Part shown: piece after piece, positions 16,480-25,227 of the stretch
Layout: every line of letters begins with the position of its first letter
How positions within the stretch are numbered: position 1 is the first letter of the stretch
NCBI GenBank assembly: GCA_019747875.1
Contig: JAIEQI010000062.1
Location: forward strand, 78,972 to 142,971
Direction of reading: 5' to 3'
Source of the DNA: Candidatus Obscuribacterales bacterium
GTDB taxonomy: Bacteria > Cyanobacteriota > Vampirovibrionia > Obscuribacterales > Obscuribacteraceae
Length of the DNA: 64,000 nucleotides
Program-made: the position numbers and the translations under genes
Notes under the pieces: model-generated
Told to the model about the DNA's origin: nothing
Database searches by the model: none
Seen by the model: only the letters and a program-made list of their open reading frames with translations

Positions 16480-18063
16480 GTGAATCCGGCAAATGATGAA
16501 GAAAGCAAATCCGCGACAGTTACTTCGATTGTCGAGAAGCAACTCTCCGAAGCGGAGTCTTCTTTTGCCGGTGATAAAGTCGTTTCTGATGTTAGTGCCA
16601 CGGACAATAGAGTCTTTGCTGAGCAAAGTTCGAGGCTACAAGATAAGAATACCGAGCCCGGTGTACAGGGAACGCCGCATGGAATCAACGTGCTTGAGAG
16701 GCGACTGCGAAGCCATGCTGACTGGTTGTCCGGAGCCGCGGGCGGAGAGAGAGCCCGCTTTACCGGCGACGATGTGAAAGGTGCCGATCTTCGCAACAGA
16801 GATTTGCGGCAAGTAATTTTTGATAACGCATCATTGCTGAATACAGATTTTAGACAGGCAGATCTGAGCGGAGCAGAGTTTCGTAACTCCATTTCGCTGC
16901 ATGCAGCACGGCTTGGACGAGCGAATCTAAATGGTGCAGTTTTGCCGCACGATTTCAAATTCGACTTACTCCAGAATGTGCAGGATGTTTCCAGAGAAGG
17001 AGGAAACATTCATAAGCTCGTTTTTGTCACGTGCATATTTGGTTGGATATTTGTGATCTCCACCACGACTGAAACGATTATCCTCAACTCCGACGTAACT
17101 CAGATTCCAGCAATTGGAATTGCAATGCCAATCGCTGGAATCTGCACATACGGACTACTGATAGCATTGAGCATGTTTATTTATTGGCACTTGTATGTTT
17201 CCAGACTATGGGAATTCCTGGCGCAGCTACCGGCGGTCTTTCCAGACGGCACTCCGGTGCATGACAAAATTTTTCCCTGGTTAGTTAATTACTTGCCGCG
17301 ATTCCAGAATCCCTTCATGAGGGATCAGCCCACTGGAATACAATTCTTAGCTCAAGCAGCAATTTATGCTGTTCTCTGGTTTCACGTACCAGTATTGTTT
17401 CTCTTTTTTTGGTTTCGATACTTAGCGGCGCAAGATCCGCCTGGAACATTAATACAAATACTTGCCACAACTATTTGCGTTAATTTCGCGCTGTGGACCT
17501 TCATTCGCTGCAAACAAATTCTCAGCCAGAAAACGCCTCCGAGAGTGCATTTGCTTCAGGGCTTCCTTGCTTTACTTGCTCCGGCTTGCGTAATGTTTGC
17601 GATATCACAGTGGATCTGGAGCGACTACAAGTTGTTCGAACCAGGTGTGATAAGAGGGGATTTCCATGGACAGGCAATCTCAAGGCGCCCTGACAATTGG
17701 AACGGCATGGTTGATCAAGTCACTGGCGCCATATTATCAAATCATCGTCTTGATGGAACCAATTTTAGAAAATCATTCCTTGTTAATGCCGACTTTCACG
17801 AATCCATATTACGCGGATGCGATTTTCAACATGCAAATTGTTCCGGTGCTGATTTCACAAGCGCGGATCTCGAAGGTTCAGATCTTCGCTCGTGCGACAT
17901 GAGCAAAGCCGAATTAGCCGGCGCGAACCTGGTTAATTGCAAGCTAAATAATGCGAATTTCACTCAATGCAAAATGCAAGGAGCAATGTTTGATCAGCGC
18001 TCCTTAGACTCGGCTGCATTGAGTCCTGAGCAAAGAAAAGAAATCATCCTGCTGGCCGACTGA
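16480..18063 (+). CDS. Pentapeptide-repeat protein with central membrane domain
   Basis: 527 residues, GTG start with GAGG 8 nt upstream. Pentapeptide repeats of the A(D/N)LXX type form a first block (about 100-155: GADLRNRDLRQ...RANLNGAVL) and a second block (about 415-510: GADFTSADLEGSDLRS...). Between them are about five membrane segments (near 179-199, 212-244, 287-312, 324-343 and 357-378). Pentapeptide repeats fold as a right-handed beta helix. Having the two blocks on either side of a membrane domain means that both would be on the same or opposite sides depending on helix number. Function unknown. Preceded by the 51-residue peptide. Confidence 0.85.
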   Translation: MNPANDEESKSATVTSIVEKQLSEAESSFAGDKVVSDVSATDNRVFAEQSSRLQDKNTEPGVQGTPHGINVLERRLRSHADWLSGAAGGERARFTGDDVKGADLRNRDLRQVIFDNASLLNTDFRQADLSGAEFRNSISLHAARLGRANLNGAVLPHDFKFDLLQNVQDVSREGGNIHKLVFVTCIFGWIFVISTTTETIILNSDVTQIPAIGIAMPIAGICTYGLLIALSMFIYWHLYVSRLWEFLAQLPAVFPDGTPVHDKIFPWLVNYLPRFQNPFMRDQPTGIQFLAQAAIYAVLWFHVPVLFLFFWFRYLAAQDPPGTLIQILATTICVNFALWTFIRCKQILSQKTPPRVHLLQGFLALLAPACVMFAISQWIWSDYKLFEPGVIRGDFHGQAISRRPDNWNGMVDQVTGAILSNHRLDGTNFRKSFLVNADFHESILRGCDFQHANCSGADFTSADLEGSDLRSCDMSKAELAGANLVNCKLNNANFTQCKMQGAMFDQRSLDSAALSPEQRKEIILLAD

Positions 18064-18169
18064 AAGCCAATGTCGTTTGAGAGTTTAGCTTACGAAGACG
18101 GATCTTCATAGTTTTTCCACATAAATGTTCCACAATTGAATTGAGTAAGACGGCTTTAGAATTATCAAA

Positions 18170-20317
18170 ATGAGAGAATCAAGGATCAAGCAAAGAAGAA
18201 ACGAGCACGGCGCAATCTTCTTCATTGTGGTGGCAAGCATCCTGATAGTGCTTATCGTTGGAGCTGTTCTGGGATGGCTTCTCATACTCACGGGAGGTTT
18301 TCGTGAAAGTCAGCATGCAGTAGATTCCGGCAGTCTGAATCTAGCGAAGCAAGTTGTCCGAGATCCAGCAGTCGAGTTGCAAGATTCAACTGCTGAAAGG
18401 TTTTTTTTCCAAATGGCCGAGCAGAGGAATGGCAAATACTATGCCAATCTAAATAACATCAATCGCCTTTCGGCCGAACTCTTGCTCATCGACACCAACT
18501 GTGCGGCCATGAGAGAAGAGAACTCTAGCGATCAAAGAGTGGCGACCGTAAGTGAGCCGATGCATCACGCTCTGGACAACATTCAGGGGAAATTGGCCGA
18601 GCAGCTTGCCGCTCGTGCAAATGTTATTTCCCATTACGAAGGGACGGCTAACGAGAACTCAATTCGAATGCTGAGGAGCGCTAGCAATAACGACATTCGC
18701 ATCTATCAAACCGACTACAGAACAGCATTCACGGATCGCGGCAATCTATCGAACGTTTATCTCAGCGACAAGCAAATTCCTAAAGCATTCAGACCCAGGT
18801 GGGAAACGGCGAGATCCTCATGGGCAAGAGACATCCCAGATAGTATGTTTGGAGACAAAAGGCATTATTTGCTTGGTTATGTAAACGATATCAATCCACT
18901 GGGATCTAAACCACTCTACTTTGTCAGCCTTAAGGAAGGCGGCAATCTAGGTGAAATAATGCGCTGTCAGCCGCACCTCATTTCTGAATCTACAATGAAG
19001 CAAGACATGGACACTGGCAGGCTAGCTTGGAAGAAGCCCATTCCCAACGCGTTCGGTATAACGATGAATACTGGAACAAAGTACGTTGACCCATTGTCGA
19101 CCACCGCATCGTCGTCGGTGGCACGCTCGCTGCGCCCAACAGAGGGCTTTTCCGCGCAAATAGCCCATGGTTTCATCCGCATTCGCAATGCGCCGCCACA
19201 AAACATCTCCTGCAGTGTCGACGACCCGCACAAAGATGATGTTTTTAACTTCATCAAGAAAAAGCCCAAAGTGTTTGCGGAGGGACCACCCAAGCGGCAT
19301 TTTGAGGAAGAAAGCGACCCTTACATTGACAATATCCTCAAAGCACTCAAAAACAAACAGCCGCCGAAAGAAAGCGATTTGAATGCTCTGAAGAAACCAG
19401 CGGACAAGCAGGAAGCAAAGGAATTTCAAAAGAAAAGCGATAAAGTAGACAATCACACTTACAAGAGCTTTCCGCCACTTGTTCCTGTAGAAATAGGAGA
19501 GGCATACAGCAAGCATGTTCCTCGGGAAGGAGCTAAACAGAGCGAACAGCTGCATTGCTATGAAGCCGCTTGCTATGCACTTTTGGCAGCGCGCTCCATC
19601 GGTGACACCGGCGATCCGTTTAGTCTAAAAGCTGGGCAAAGCGGTATCGCAGAAGTCAGAGAGCAACGTAATCCTTTGGCTGCCAGACAAAAACAATTCA
19701 CCAAAGCAATGACCCTGGCTGAGATCTTCAAAGCATCGGACTCAAGCGTTATGGATCGATTGAAAGAGCGATGCTTTCAAATGTTTCCGGCTTTCAACGG
19801 TGAATTGAAAGACATTCCAGGTTGGAGCAGTGAACGCATTCCCATGGGAGCCACTTTGTACATTTATTGGGATGGCACTATCGACCAAGAGAGTGGACGT
19901 CCACTCGGAACATTGCGAGTAACAAATGAAAATGACATCGCCACTCGAGCACCTTGGGTCGTTTCGAATCACGAAGCTATGCCGGAAGGGCGAGTAGCAG
20001 CTATTGATTGCAATGTAATTCCAATTTCCCCGAAAGGAGCTGGTGGGCTGGATCTTCCTGGAGATTGGTCGTACGACGAGCCATTCGATACATACAACGG
20101 TGACAAGAAATTGGTCGTTCGAAATTTGGTGTCATTCTCGCCAGCCAGTGGCGTTCATGGACTTCTCGGAGAAATCGACATGGTGGCACAATTCGGCGCA
20201 ACAACGGATGACCATCTCGGGGTCCAGGTAGGATTCAGCACACACGACATCACCCAGAAAGGTGGGCTGACGCCTAAATCTCTCAAAGTGAATGGAAAGT
20301 ATAGCGGACCTGGATAG
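18170..20317 (+). CDS. TadG-like secreted/pilus-associated protein
   Basis: 715 residues. The N-terminus (RRNEHGAIFFIVVASILIVLIVGAVLGW..., then a SGSLNLAKQ-type segment) matches the TadE/TadG class of Flp-pilus proteins, in which a single N-terminal membrane helix is followed by an AADAAALA-like sequence. The remaining about 650 residues are extracytoplasmic with no recognised domain; residues about 360-440 are rich in Lys and Glu. No tadA, tadB, flp or rcp genes are in the window, so it appears as an orphan. The start has no obvious Shine-Dalgarno. It sits between the two copies of the small-peptide cassette. Confidence 0.65.
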   Translation: MRESRIKQRRNEHGAIFFIVVASILIVLIVGAVLGWLLILTGGFRESQHAVDSGSLNLAKQVVRDPAVELQDSTAERFFFQMAEQRNGKYYANLNNINRLSAELLLIDTNCAAMREENSSDQRVATVSEPMHHALDNIQGKLAEQLAARANVISHYEGTANENSIRMLRSASNNDIRIYQTDYRTAFTDRGNLSNVYLSDKQIPKAFRPRWETARSSWARDIPDSMFGDKRHYLLGYVNDINPLGSKPLYFVSLKEGGNLGEIMRCQPHLISESTMKQDMDTGRLAWKKPIPNAFGITMNTGTKYVDPLSTTASSSVARSLRPTEGFSAQIAHGFIRIRNAPPQNISCSVDDPHKDDVFNFIKKKPKVFAEGPPKRHFEEESDPYIDNILKALKNKQPPKESDLNALKKPADKQEAKEFQKKSDKVDNHTYKSFPPLVPVEIGEAYSKHVPREGAKQSEQLHCYEAACYALLAARSIGDTGDPFSLKAGQSGIAEVREQRNPLAARQKQFTKAMTLAEIFKASDSSVMDRLKERCFQMFPAFNGELKDIPGWSSERIPMGATLYIYWDGTIDQESGRPLGTLRVTNENDIATRAPWVVSNHEAMPEGRVAAIDCNVIPISPKGAGGLDLPGDWSYDEPFDTYNGDKKLVVRNLVSFSPASGVHGLLGEIDMVAQFGATTDDHLGVQVGFSTHDITQKGGLTPKSLKVNGKYSGPG

Positions 20318-20321
20318 TCGG

Positions 20322-20552
20322 GCTCAAAGTTTGAACGAGGACCGTCTAGGGAAAGACGAAATCAGAGTTCTGAAAAAGTCTGTCAAGAGGTGCCCTATGA
20401 CCATCAAAGACCTGAAGCGCGTTGGACTTCTTGTTATGGCTGCGGTCTTGGTTGGCAGCGCACCACAGTGGCTAAATCCTGCAAATCAGCATGTCTCTAA
20501 TTATGATGCTCCCTGGGTTTATCCAGGACTTGCACCGGCTGAGCAACATTAA
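20322..20552 (+). repeat. Cassette copy B: conserved leader plus small-peptide gene
   Basis: Second copy of the unit at 16197-16426, beginning 5 nt after the stop of the TadG-like gene. The leader keeps the palindrome, the GTCT/AGAC hairpin and the Shine-Dalgarno block with scattered substitutions and a one-base indel in an A-run. Confidence 0.85.
20397..20552 (+). CDS. 51-residue membrane peptide, copy B
   Basis: ATG start with GAGGTG 5 nt upstream; the frame is open further upstream but the leader is not conserved as protein because copy A has a stop there. 49 of 51 residues equal copy A (start codon counted as Met). It lies only 2 nt before the alpha-hydroxyacid oxidase start, so the two genes should be co-translated. 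Single helix near residues 8-22, tail with NYDAPWVYPGLAP. No known family. Confidence 0.82.
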   Translation: MTIKDLKRVGLLVMAAVLVGSAPQWLNPANQHVSNYDAPWVYPGLAPAEQH

Positions 20553-20554
20553 GA

Positions 20555-21670
20555 ATGTCGATAGAAAGCGAAATTCTGAACCCGGACTTGGAAAAATTCA
20601 GTCCGGTCAATCTTTTTGACTTTGAAGAACGGGCACGCTGCCAAATCAGCAAAATGGCTTACGACTATTATGCCGCTGGTGCCAACGACGAAATTACATT
20701 AAAAGAGAACCGCGCCGCATTTGATCGCATCACCATCTATCCGCGAATGCTGCGCGACGTAAGTAACAGACAACTTGCAACAAGCGCTCTTGGGCATCCA
20801 ATCAGTATGCCGCTAATGATTGCGCCAATGGCGTTTCAGCGCATGGCCCACCCGGAAGGCGAAATGGCGACTATGAAAGCTGCCAATCAGGCAGGCACGA
20901 TAATGGTGCTAAGTACCCTGGCCACAAGTTCAATAGAAGAAGTTGCCGAAGCATCAAACGGCAACCTGTGGTTTCAACTCTATGTCTATAAAGACAAAGG
21001 TGTGACGACCTCTCTTGTTCAACGCGCCGAAGCGGCCGGCTGCAAGGCACTTGTTCTAACAGTGGATTCGCCGATACTCGGCTCTCGTGAGCGTGATGTC
21101 CGAAACGGCTTTCATTTGCCTGATGGGTTGAGCGCAAAGAACCTTGCTCCAGCGGGGATAGAAGTGCTTCCGGGAAGAATCGGTGAGTCGGGATTAGCAG
21201 CATACATCGCATCGCTATACGATCAGGCGCTCACATGGAAAGACGTTGAATGGTTGCGCAGTATTACCAATTTGCCAGTACTGGTAAAGGGAGTTTTGCG
21301 CGCAGATGATTCCATTCTTGCCATCAAGCATGGTGCCAGCGGAATTATCGTTTCCAATCATGGAGGCAGGCAGCTCGACACAGCGCCAGCCACAATCAGT
21401 GTTCTAAGCAGGGTTGTAGAAGCCACAGAGGGGAACATTGAAGTTTTTGTCGATGGTGGCATCAGACGCGGCACAGATATACTAAAGGCCCTAGCCCTGG
21501 GCGCAAAAGCAGTATTTGTCGGCAGACCTGTGCTTTGGGGACTTGCAGATAGTGGCGCTGATGGTGTCGGCAAAGTGCTGCACCTGTTGCGCACAGAGTT
21601 CGATTTAGCAATGGCTCTCAGCGGCTGCAAAACCCTTGCAGACGTAAATGCCGATCTGCTGCACCCGTAA
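20555..21670 (+). CDS. FMN-dependent alpha-hydroxyacid oxidase/dehydrogenase
   Basis: 371 residues, full length for the glycolate oxidase/lactate oxidase/LldD family. Signatures: YDYYAAGANDEIT near the N-terminus, PLMIAPMAFQRMAHPEGE, LVLTVDSP, VLVKGVL (flavin-binding Lys), SNHGGRQLD (active-site His and substrate-binding Arg) and VDGGIRRGTDILKALALGAKAVFVGRP for the phosphate of FMN. It oxidises a 2-hydroxyacid such as glycolate or L-lactate to the 2-oxoacid; oxygen use versus a membrane acceptor cannot be told. Its position immediately after a small membrane peptide raises the possibility that the peptide tethers it. Confidence 0.92.
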   Translation: MSIESEILNPDLEKFSPVNLFDFEERARCQISKMAYDYYAAGANDEITLKENRAAFDRITIYPRMLRDVSNRQLATSALGHPISMPLMIAPMAFQRMAHPEGEMATMKAANQAGTIMVLSTLATSSIEEVAEASNGNLWFQLYVYKDKGVTTSLVQRAEAAGCKALVLTVDSPILGSRERDVRNGFHLPDGLSAKNLAPAGIEVLPGRIGESGLAAYIASLYDQALTWKDVEWLRSITNLPVLVKGVLRADDSILAIKHGASGIIVSNHGGRQLDTAPATISVLSRVVEATEGNIEVFVDGGIRRGTDILKALALGAKAVFVGRPVLWGLADSGADGVGKVLHLLRTEFDLAMALSGCKTLADVNADLLHP

Positions 21671-21692
21671 ATTTCACTGCTTTTAGCAACAG

Positions 21693-22292
21693 CTATTGGG
21701 GAAACCATTCAATCGATTTGAGTGCGTGCCTTAGATGGTTGAAGAAGATCAAAAACTCAAGTTTCGGTGCACGCATTGAAAGAAAACTGACATTATCCTG
21801 ATTCGGGAAAATTATGAAAGCCTCTTTCGTTTTGCTTTGAATGAAATACCCTTGAATAACCAACACTAGCTTATTGCAAAGTACTTCTGCACTTCCAGTA
21901 GCCAGATCATAGTTAGAGCGAGGTCTGAAAAGAACCAGGGCATCTTTGAGCTTCTCTAGATCGCCTTCATTTAAGACGCCTGGCTCGCGGCTAAGCAGAC
22001 CTCGTATGAAATCTTTGGAATCCTGGTCTGCCCGCACATCACCAATCTCAAGAAAAGCTACCAGGCATTCGCGGGACTGATAGAAGCCGCGGGACTCCGG
22101 TAAACCGTCCTTCTTCCAAGCCCCCGGAAAACGAATTCGGCCCGCCTGAAGCAGGTTAATTACGGTGTGGTCGCTCGGAATTTCCGAGTTCAGATAAGTA
22201 GGCGCAAAAATATCTGGAACTGTTGCTGACAGTTCACTCTCCGAGGATCTTTTCCTGGAGCGAAAGTCATCCTGTGGGGGAACGGGGGGCAC
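21693..22292 (-). CDS. Hypothetical cytoplasmic protein
   Basis: 199 residues, no signal peptide or membrane segment. The first 30 residues are polar and probably disordered; the rest is a compact alpha/beta sequence with INLLQAGRIRFPGAWKKDG and a Phe-rich C-terminus (LEFLIFFNHLRHALKSIEWF). I do not recognise a family. It is isolated and divergent from the kinase gene. Confidence 0.55.
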   Translation of the reverse strand: MPPVPPQDDFRSRKRSSESELSATVPDIFAPTYLNSEIPSDHTVINLLQAGRIRFPGAWKKDGLPESRGFYQSRECLVAFLEIGDVRADQDSKDFIRGLLSREPGVLNEGDLEKLKDALVLFRPRSNYDLATGSAEVLCNKLVLVIQGYFIQSKTKEAFIIFPNQDNVSFLSMRAPKLEFLIFFNHLRHALKSIEWFPQ

Positions 22293-22313
22293 GGGGGGAA
22301 ACCTCCGCTTAGA

Positions 22314-22337
22314 TTGTTCCCCGAATTAGGCTATACT
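22314..22337 (+). promoter_or_regulatory. Candidate promoter of the 22472 kinase gene
   Basis: TATACT at 22332-22337 preceded by GGC and, 12 nt upstream, TTGTTC. The same TTGnnn-N12-TATACT arrangement occurs at 28358 and 33487. A second TATACT lies near 22399. Confidence 0.35.
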
Positions 22338-22471
22338 ATGCAATTCTTGGGCAAAATTTGCATAAATTGCCGGAGATGACCGGACTCGAAAGGTCCTGCC
22401 TATACTTTATCTACGAAGACCCTTTTTCTAGACTATTCTGTCGGACCGCAACACGGAGCAGGGAGAACGCC

Positions 22472-25210
22472 ATGCACAAGTTTGACCTCAAAGAAGAAGA
22501 GCAGGTGATTCTTGTCAGCTCCGAAGAAGAATCTAAAATAGCAAGTGATGAACCCGCTAAAGTTGCATCAGGAAGAGCTGTCGAAAAGAGAGCCGACACA
22601 GTTGAAGATAGCACGTCATCAAAGCCACACCAAAATACAGTTGGCGTCACTTCAAAATCTCAGAGCCAAACAGTAATCGCCGGCAAGTACGAAGTTATTT
22701 CTTTGCTTGGCGAAGGTGGCATGAGCAGAGTTTACAAAGCACAGGACGTACACAGCGGCAAAATCGTAGCCCTAAAGACAATTCGTCCGGAGCGGCTTCA
22801 AGATGAAAGAAGCATCGAACGCTTCATCCATGAATGCCAGGTGGTTTCCTCTCTAGAGCATAGAAATATAGCGGCTACAGGAGAATTCGGCGTCGACGCA
22901 GACGGCACTCCATACTTGCAGATGGAATACGTAGATGGCATCACTTTAGCCGAACTAGTGAAGCAGGAGGGTGCAATTGATGTGGATCGTGCACTACAAA
23001 TAATGTTGCAAATTATAGCTGGACTATCATATGCGCACGAGAAAGGAATCATTCATCGAGACATCAAACCGTCAAACGTCATTCTTTCTCGCACAACCGA
23101 CGGCAAGGACCGAGTGCAAATCGTCGATTTTGGAATAGCTCGCGTCTTCGATCACCTTTCCAGCGCGCATATGCCACTAACACAGACCGGTGAAGCACTT
23201 GGTACACCATGGTATATGAGCCCCGAACAGTGCTTCGGCAAGATTGCCGATGAACGTTCTGACATTTATCAGTTAGGTTGTTTGTTCCAGGAACTTTTGA
23301 CCGGGAAACGAGCTTTCGAAGGTGATACCGCATTTGAGGTCATGTTCAAACACGTAACCGGCGCACCAAAACTAGAAGGCATAGATTCAAACCTTCAAGA
23401 GATCCTTTCGAAAACGCTGAACAAAAATCCAGAAGACCGCTATCACTCAGTGCCGGAACTGGAAAAGGAGATTCGAGATTTTGCTGAAGCAAGAGCCAGT
23501 GGAGCAACTAATCGGTCTTTGCTGAAACAAGTGGAGTCACACTCCGTTTTACAAATCACCGGTAGAAGAGCCTGTGCAGCTGCGCTTGATGCAGTATTGA
23601 TAGGATTGTTATCGGCGATTTTCACATGGGCAACAACTTTTTCCAGCATGTATAGATTTTACCCGGGTTACTGGGTACCAGATGATCGATTCTATTCAAG
23701 CCTGTTTGGGTTTATCCTGGGCTGCGTCAACGCACTAGCAATCTGGCCCTCAGCTTTACTTGCAGCGATTCCATACCGCATTAGCGCTGACTCCTTCTTG
23801 AGAGATGTTCCAGGCTTTATACAGTCAAATCAGTATGTCAATCAATATGCAGTTATTCCTATCTTGGTGGCACTGGTAACCTGGCTATACTTTGCATTCT
23901 TCGAAAGCAGCAAATTGCGCGGAACACCTGGAAAAATAATTTTCGGATTGAAGGTGCAAACGGCGGGTCCGAATCGAGCCAGCTTCTGGCAATCAAGCCA
24001 GCGGTTTTTCTTGCGAGCGCTGACAAGCCTATGCTTACCAGAACTTTTACGTGGGATTGTGGAAATCACAAGAAGCAAAAGAAACCTGGCGGAACAGTTA
24101 ACGCTACAACTGCGCTTACCAATTCATGACAGCTTGAGCAATTGTGTGATCGTTAAAGCGGATCGAAAAAAAGAGAGAAAGCTTACCATCCTCGGAGTGT
24201 CAGCATTTATAATGACGAGCCTCTTTTTTGCAGCGCCCTGGCTTGCAATATATTTTGAAATGCCAGAACCTGTTATAGCAATTAATCCAAACTTTGCTCC
24301 AGCTTACGAAATTCGAGCTGACAAGAGACTAAACACAAAGGATTACCAGGGGGCAGCCTCAGACTACGCGAAAGTTGAGAAACTCGACCCAAGTCGCACT
24401 TATCCATATCACAAACATATGACGGCGCTGGTTCAGCAAAAAAAATTCGAAGAAGCGATGAAAGTAGGAGACGAGGGCATCAAGCAAACTCCAGAGCATT
24501 CAGAACTCAGTACATTATTGCGCTCGCAAGCCTTAATAGCGCTGCAATCCACAGGCGACAATAAGCTTGCATTGAAGCTGTTGAAGCAAATACCGGCAAG
24601 ATTTTTAGACCGCCACATTTTTGCGAAAGTGCTGAACACAACTGGAAATACGGCGGAGGCTGACTTGCAGACAAAGTTGGCAGAAGATTACCTAAATCGT
24701 GAAGCAGAAGGCTACGAAGACGCGCGCGCCCCAGAAATGGAGATTTATAACCACACCCATCCTAACGTCTTCTTGGACAGAGCCATGCTTCGACTTTCCC
24801 GAGGCAATCTTGACGGTGCACTGAGCGACCTGAACAGAGGATTGGCAGATCTTGAGCGTATCAGATCAGAAAACAAATCCAGACAGCGATTTTACGAGCA
24901 CTCTGAAATCGTAGGTCCCATTCATTTCTACAAAGCGGAGACACTAAGCAGACAAGGCAAAGCTGTTGAGGCACGAAACGAACTAGAAGAGGCCTTGAAG
25001 GCATATACAGCCGAAATAGACAAAAAATCAAAGGCTAAGGTGACCTACGTTGAGGAATACTACCAGTTGGGACAAAATTATCTGGGAAGGGCCAAAGTCT
25101 ATTCGTTACTTGGAAAAACGGATCTAGCAAAGAAAGACAAGGATAAAGCAAAGTCTTTGGAAGTAAATTATGACTTCGATGGACATTCTCCGAATTGGTG
25201 GACTAACTAA
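22472..25210 (+). CDS. Ser/Thr protein kinase with RDD membrane domain and TPR tail
   Basis: 912 residues from the ATG at 22472, which has AGGGAGA 6 nt upstream (the frame is open to 22358 but without a start signal). Kinase domain at about 72-335 with the Gly-loop GEGGMSRVYK, VALKT lysine, HRDIKPSN catalytic loop, DFG and SPEQ. It is followed by an RDD-type membrane domain (GRRACAAALDAV ... GTPGKIIFGLKVQ, about 365-560), one more membrane helix near 585 and a TPR-rich C-terminus (about 610-900) that should lie outside the cytoplasm. All catalytic residues are present. Signal and substrates unknown. Confidence 0.9.
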   Translation: MHKFDLKEEEQVILVSSEEESKIASDEPAKVASGRAVEKRADTVEDSTSSKPHQNTVGVTSKSQSQTVIAGKYEVISLLGEGGMSRVYKAQDVHSGKIVALKTIRPERLQDERSIERFIHECQVVSSLEHRNIAATGEFGVDADGTPYLQMEYVDGITLAELVKQEGAIDVDRALQIMLQIIAGLSYAHEKGIIHRDIKPSNVILSRTTDGKDRVQIVDFGIARVFDHLSSAHMPLTQTGEALGTPWYMSPEQCFGKIADERSDIYQLGCLFQELLTGKRAFEGDTAFEVMFKHVTGAPKLEGIDSNLQEILSKTLNKNPEDRYHSVPELEKEIRDFAEARASGATNRSLLKQVESHSVLQITGRRACAAALDAVLIGLLSAIFTWATTFSSMYRFYPGYWVPDDRFYSSLFGFILGCVNALAIWPSALLAAIPYRISADSFLRDVPGFIQSNQYVNQYAVIPILVALVTWLYFAFFESSKLRGTPGKIIFGLKVQTAGPNRASFWQSSQRFFLRALTSLCLPELLRGIVEITRSKRNLAEQLTLQLRLPIHDSLSNCVIVKADRKKERKLTILGVSAFIMTSLFFAAPWLAIYFEMPEPVIAINPNFAPAYEIRADKRLNTKDYQGAASDYAKVEKLDPSRTYPYHKHMTALVQQKKFEEAMKVGDEGIKQTPEHSELSTLLRSQALIALQSTGDNKLALKLLKQIPARFLDRHIFAKVLNTTGNTAEADLQTKLAEDYLNREAEGYEDARAPEMEIYNHTHPNVFLDRAMLRLSRGNLDGALSDLNRGLADLERIRSENKSRQRFYEHSEIVGPIHFYKAETLSRQGKAVEARNELEEALKAYTAEIDKKSKAKVTYVEEYYQLGQNYLGRAKVYSLLGKTDLAKKDKDKAKSLEVNYDFDGHSPNWWTN

Positions 25211-25227
25211 GCCAGAGAACATTATCC

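Noticed and set aside
22358..22471. N-terminal extension of the kinase at 22472
   Set aside because: The extension has no Shine-Dalgarno and overlaps a second TATACT promoter-like box; the ATG at 22472 has AGGGAGA at good distance.
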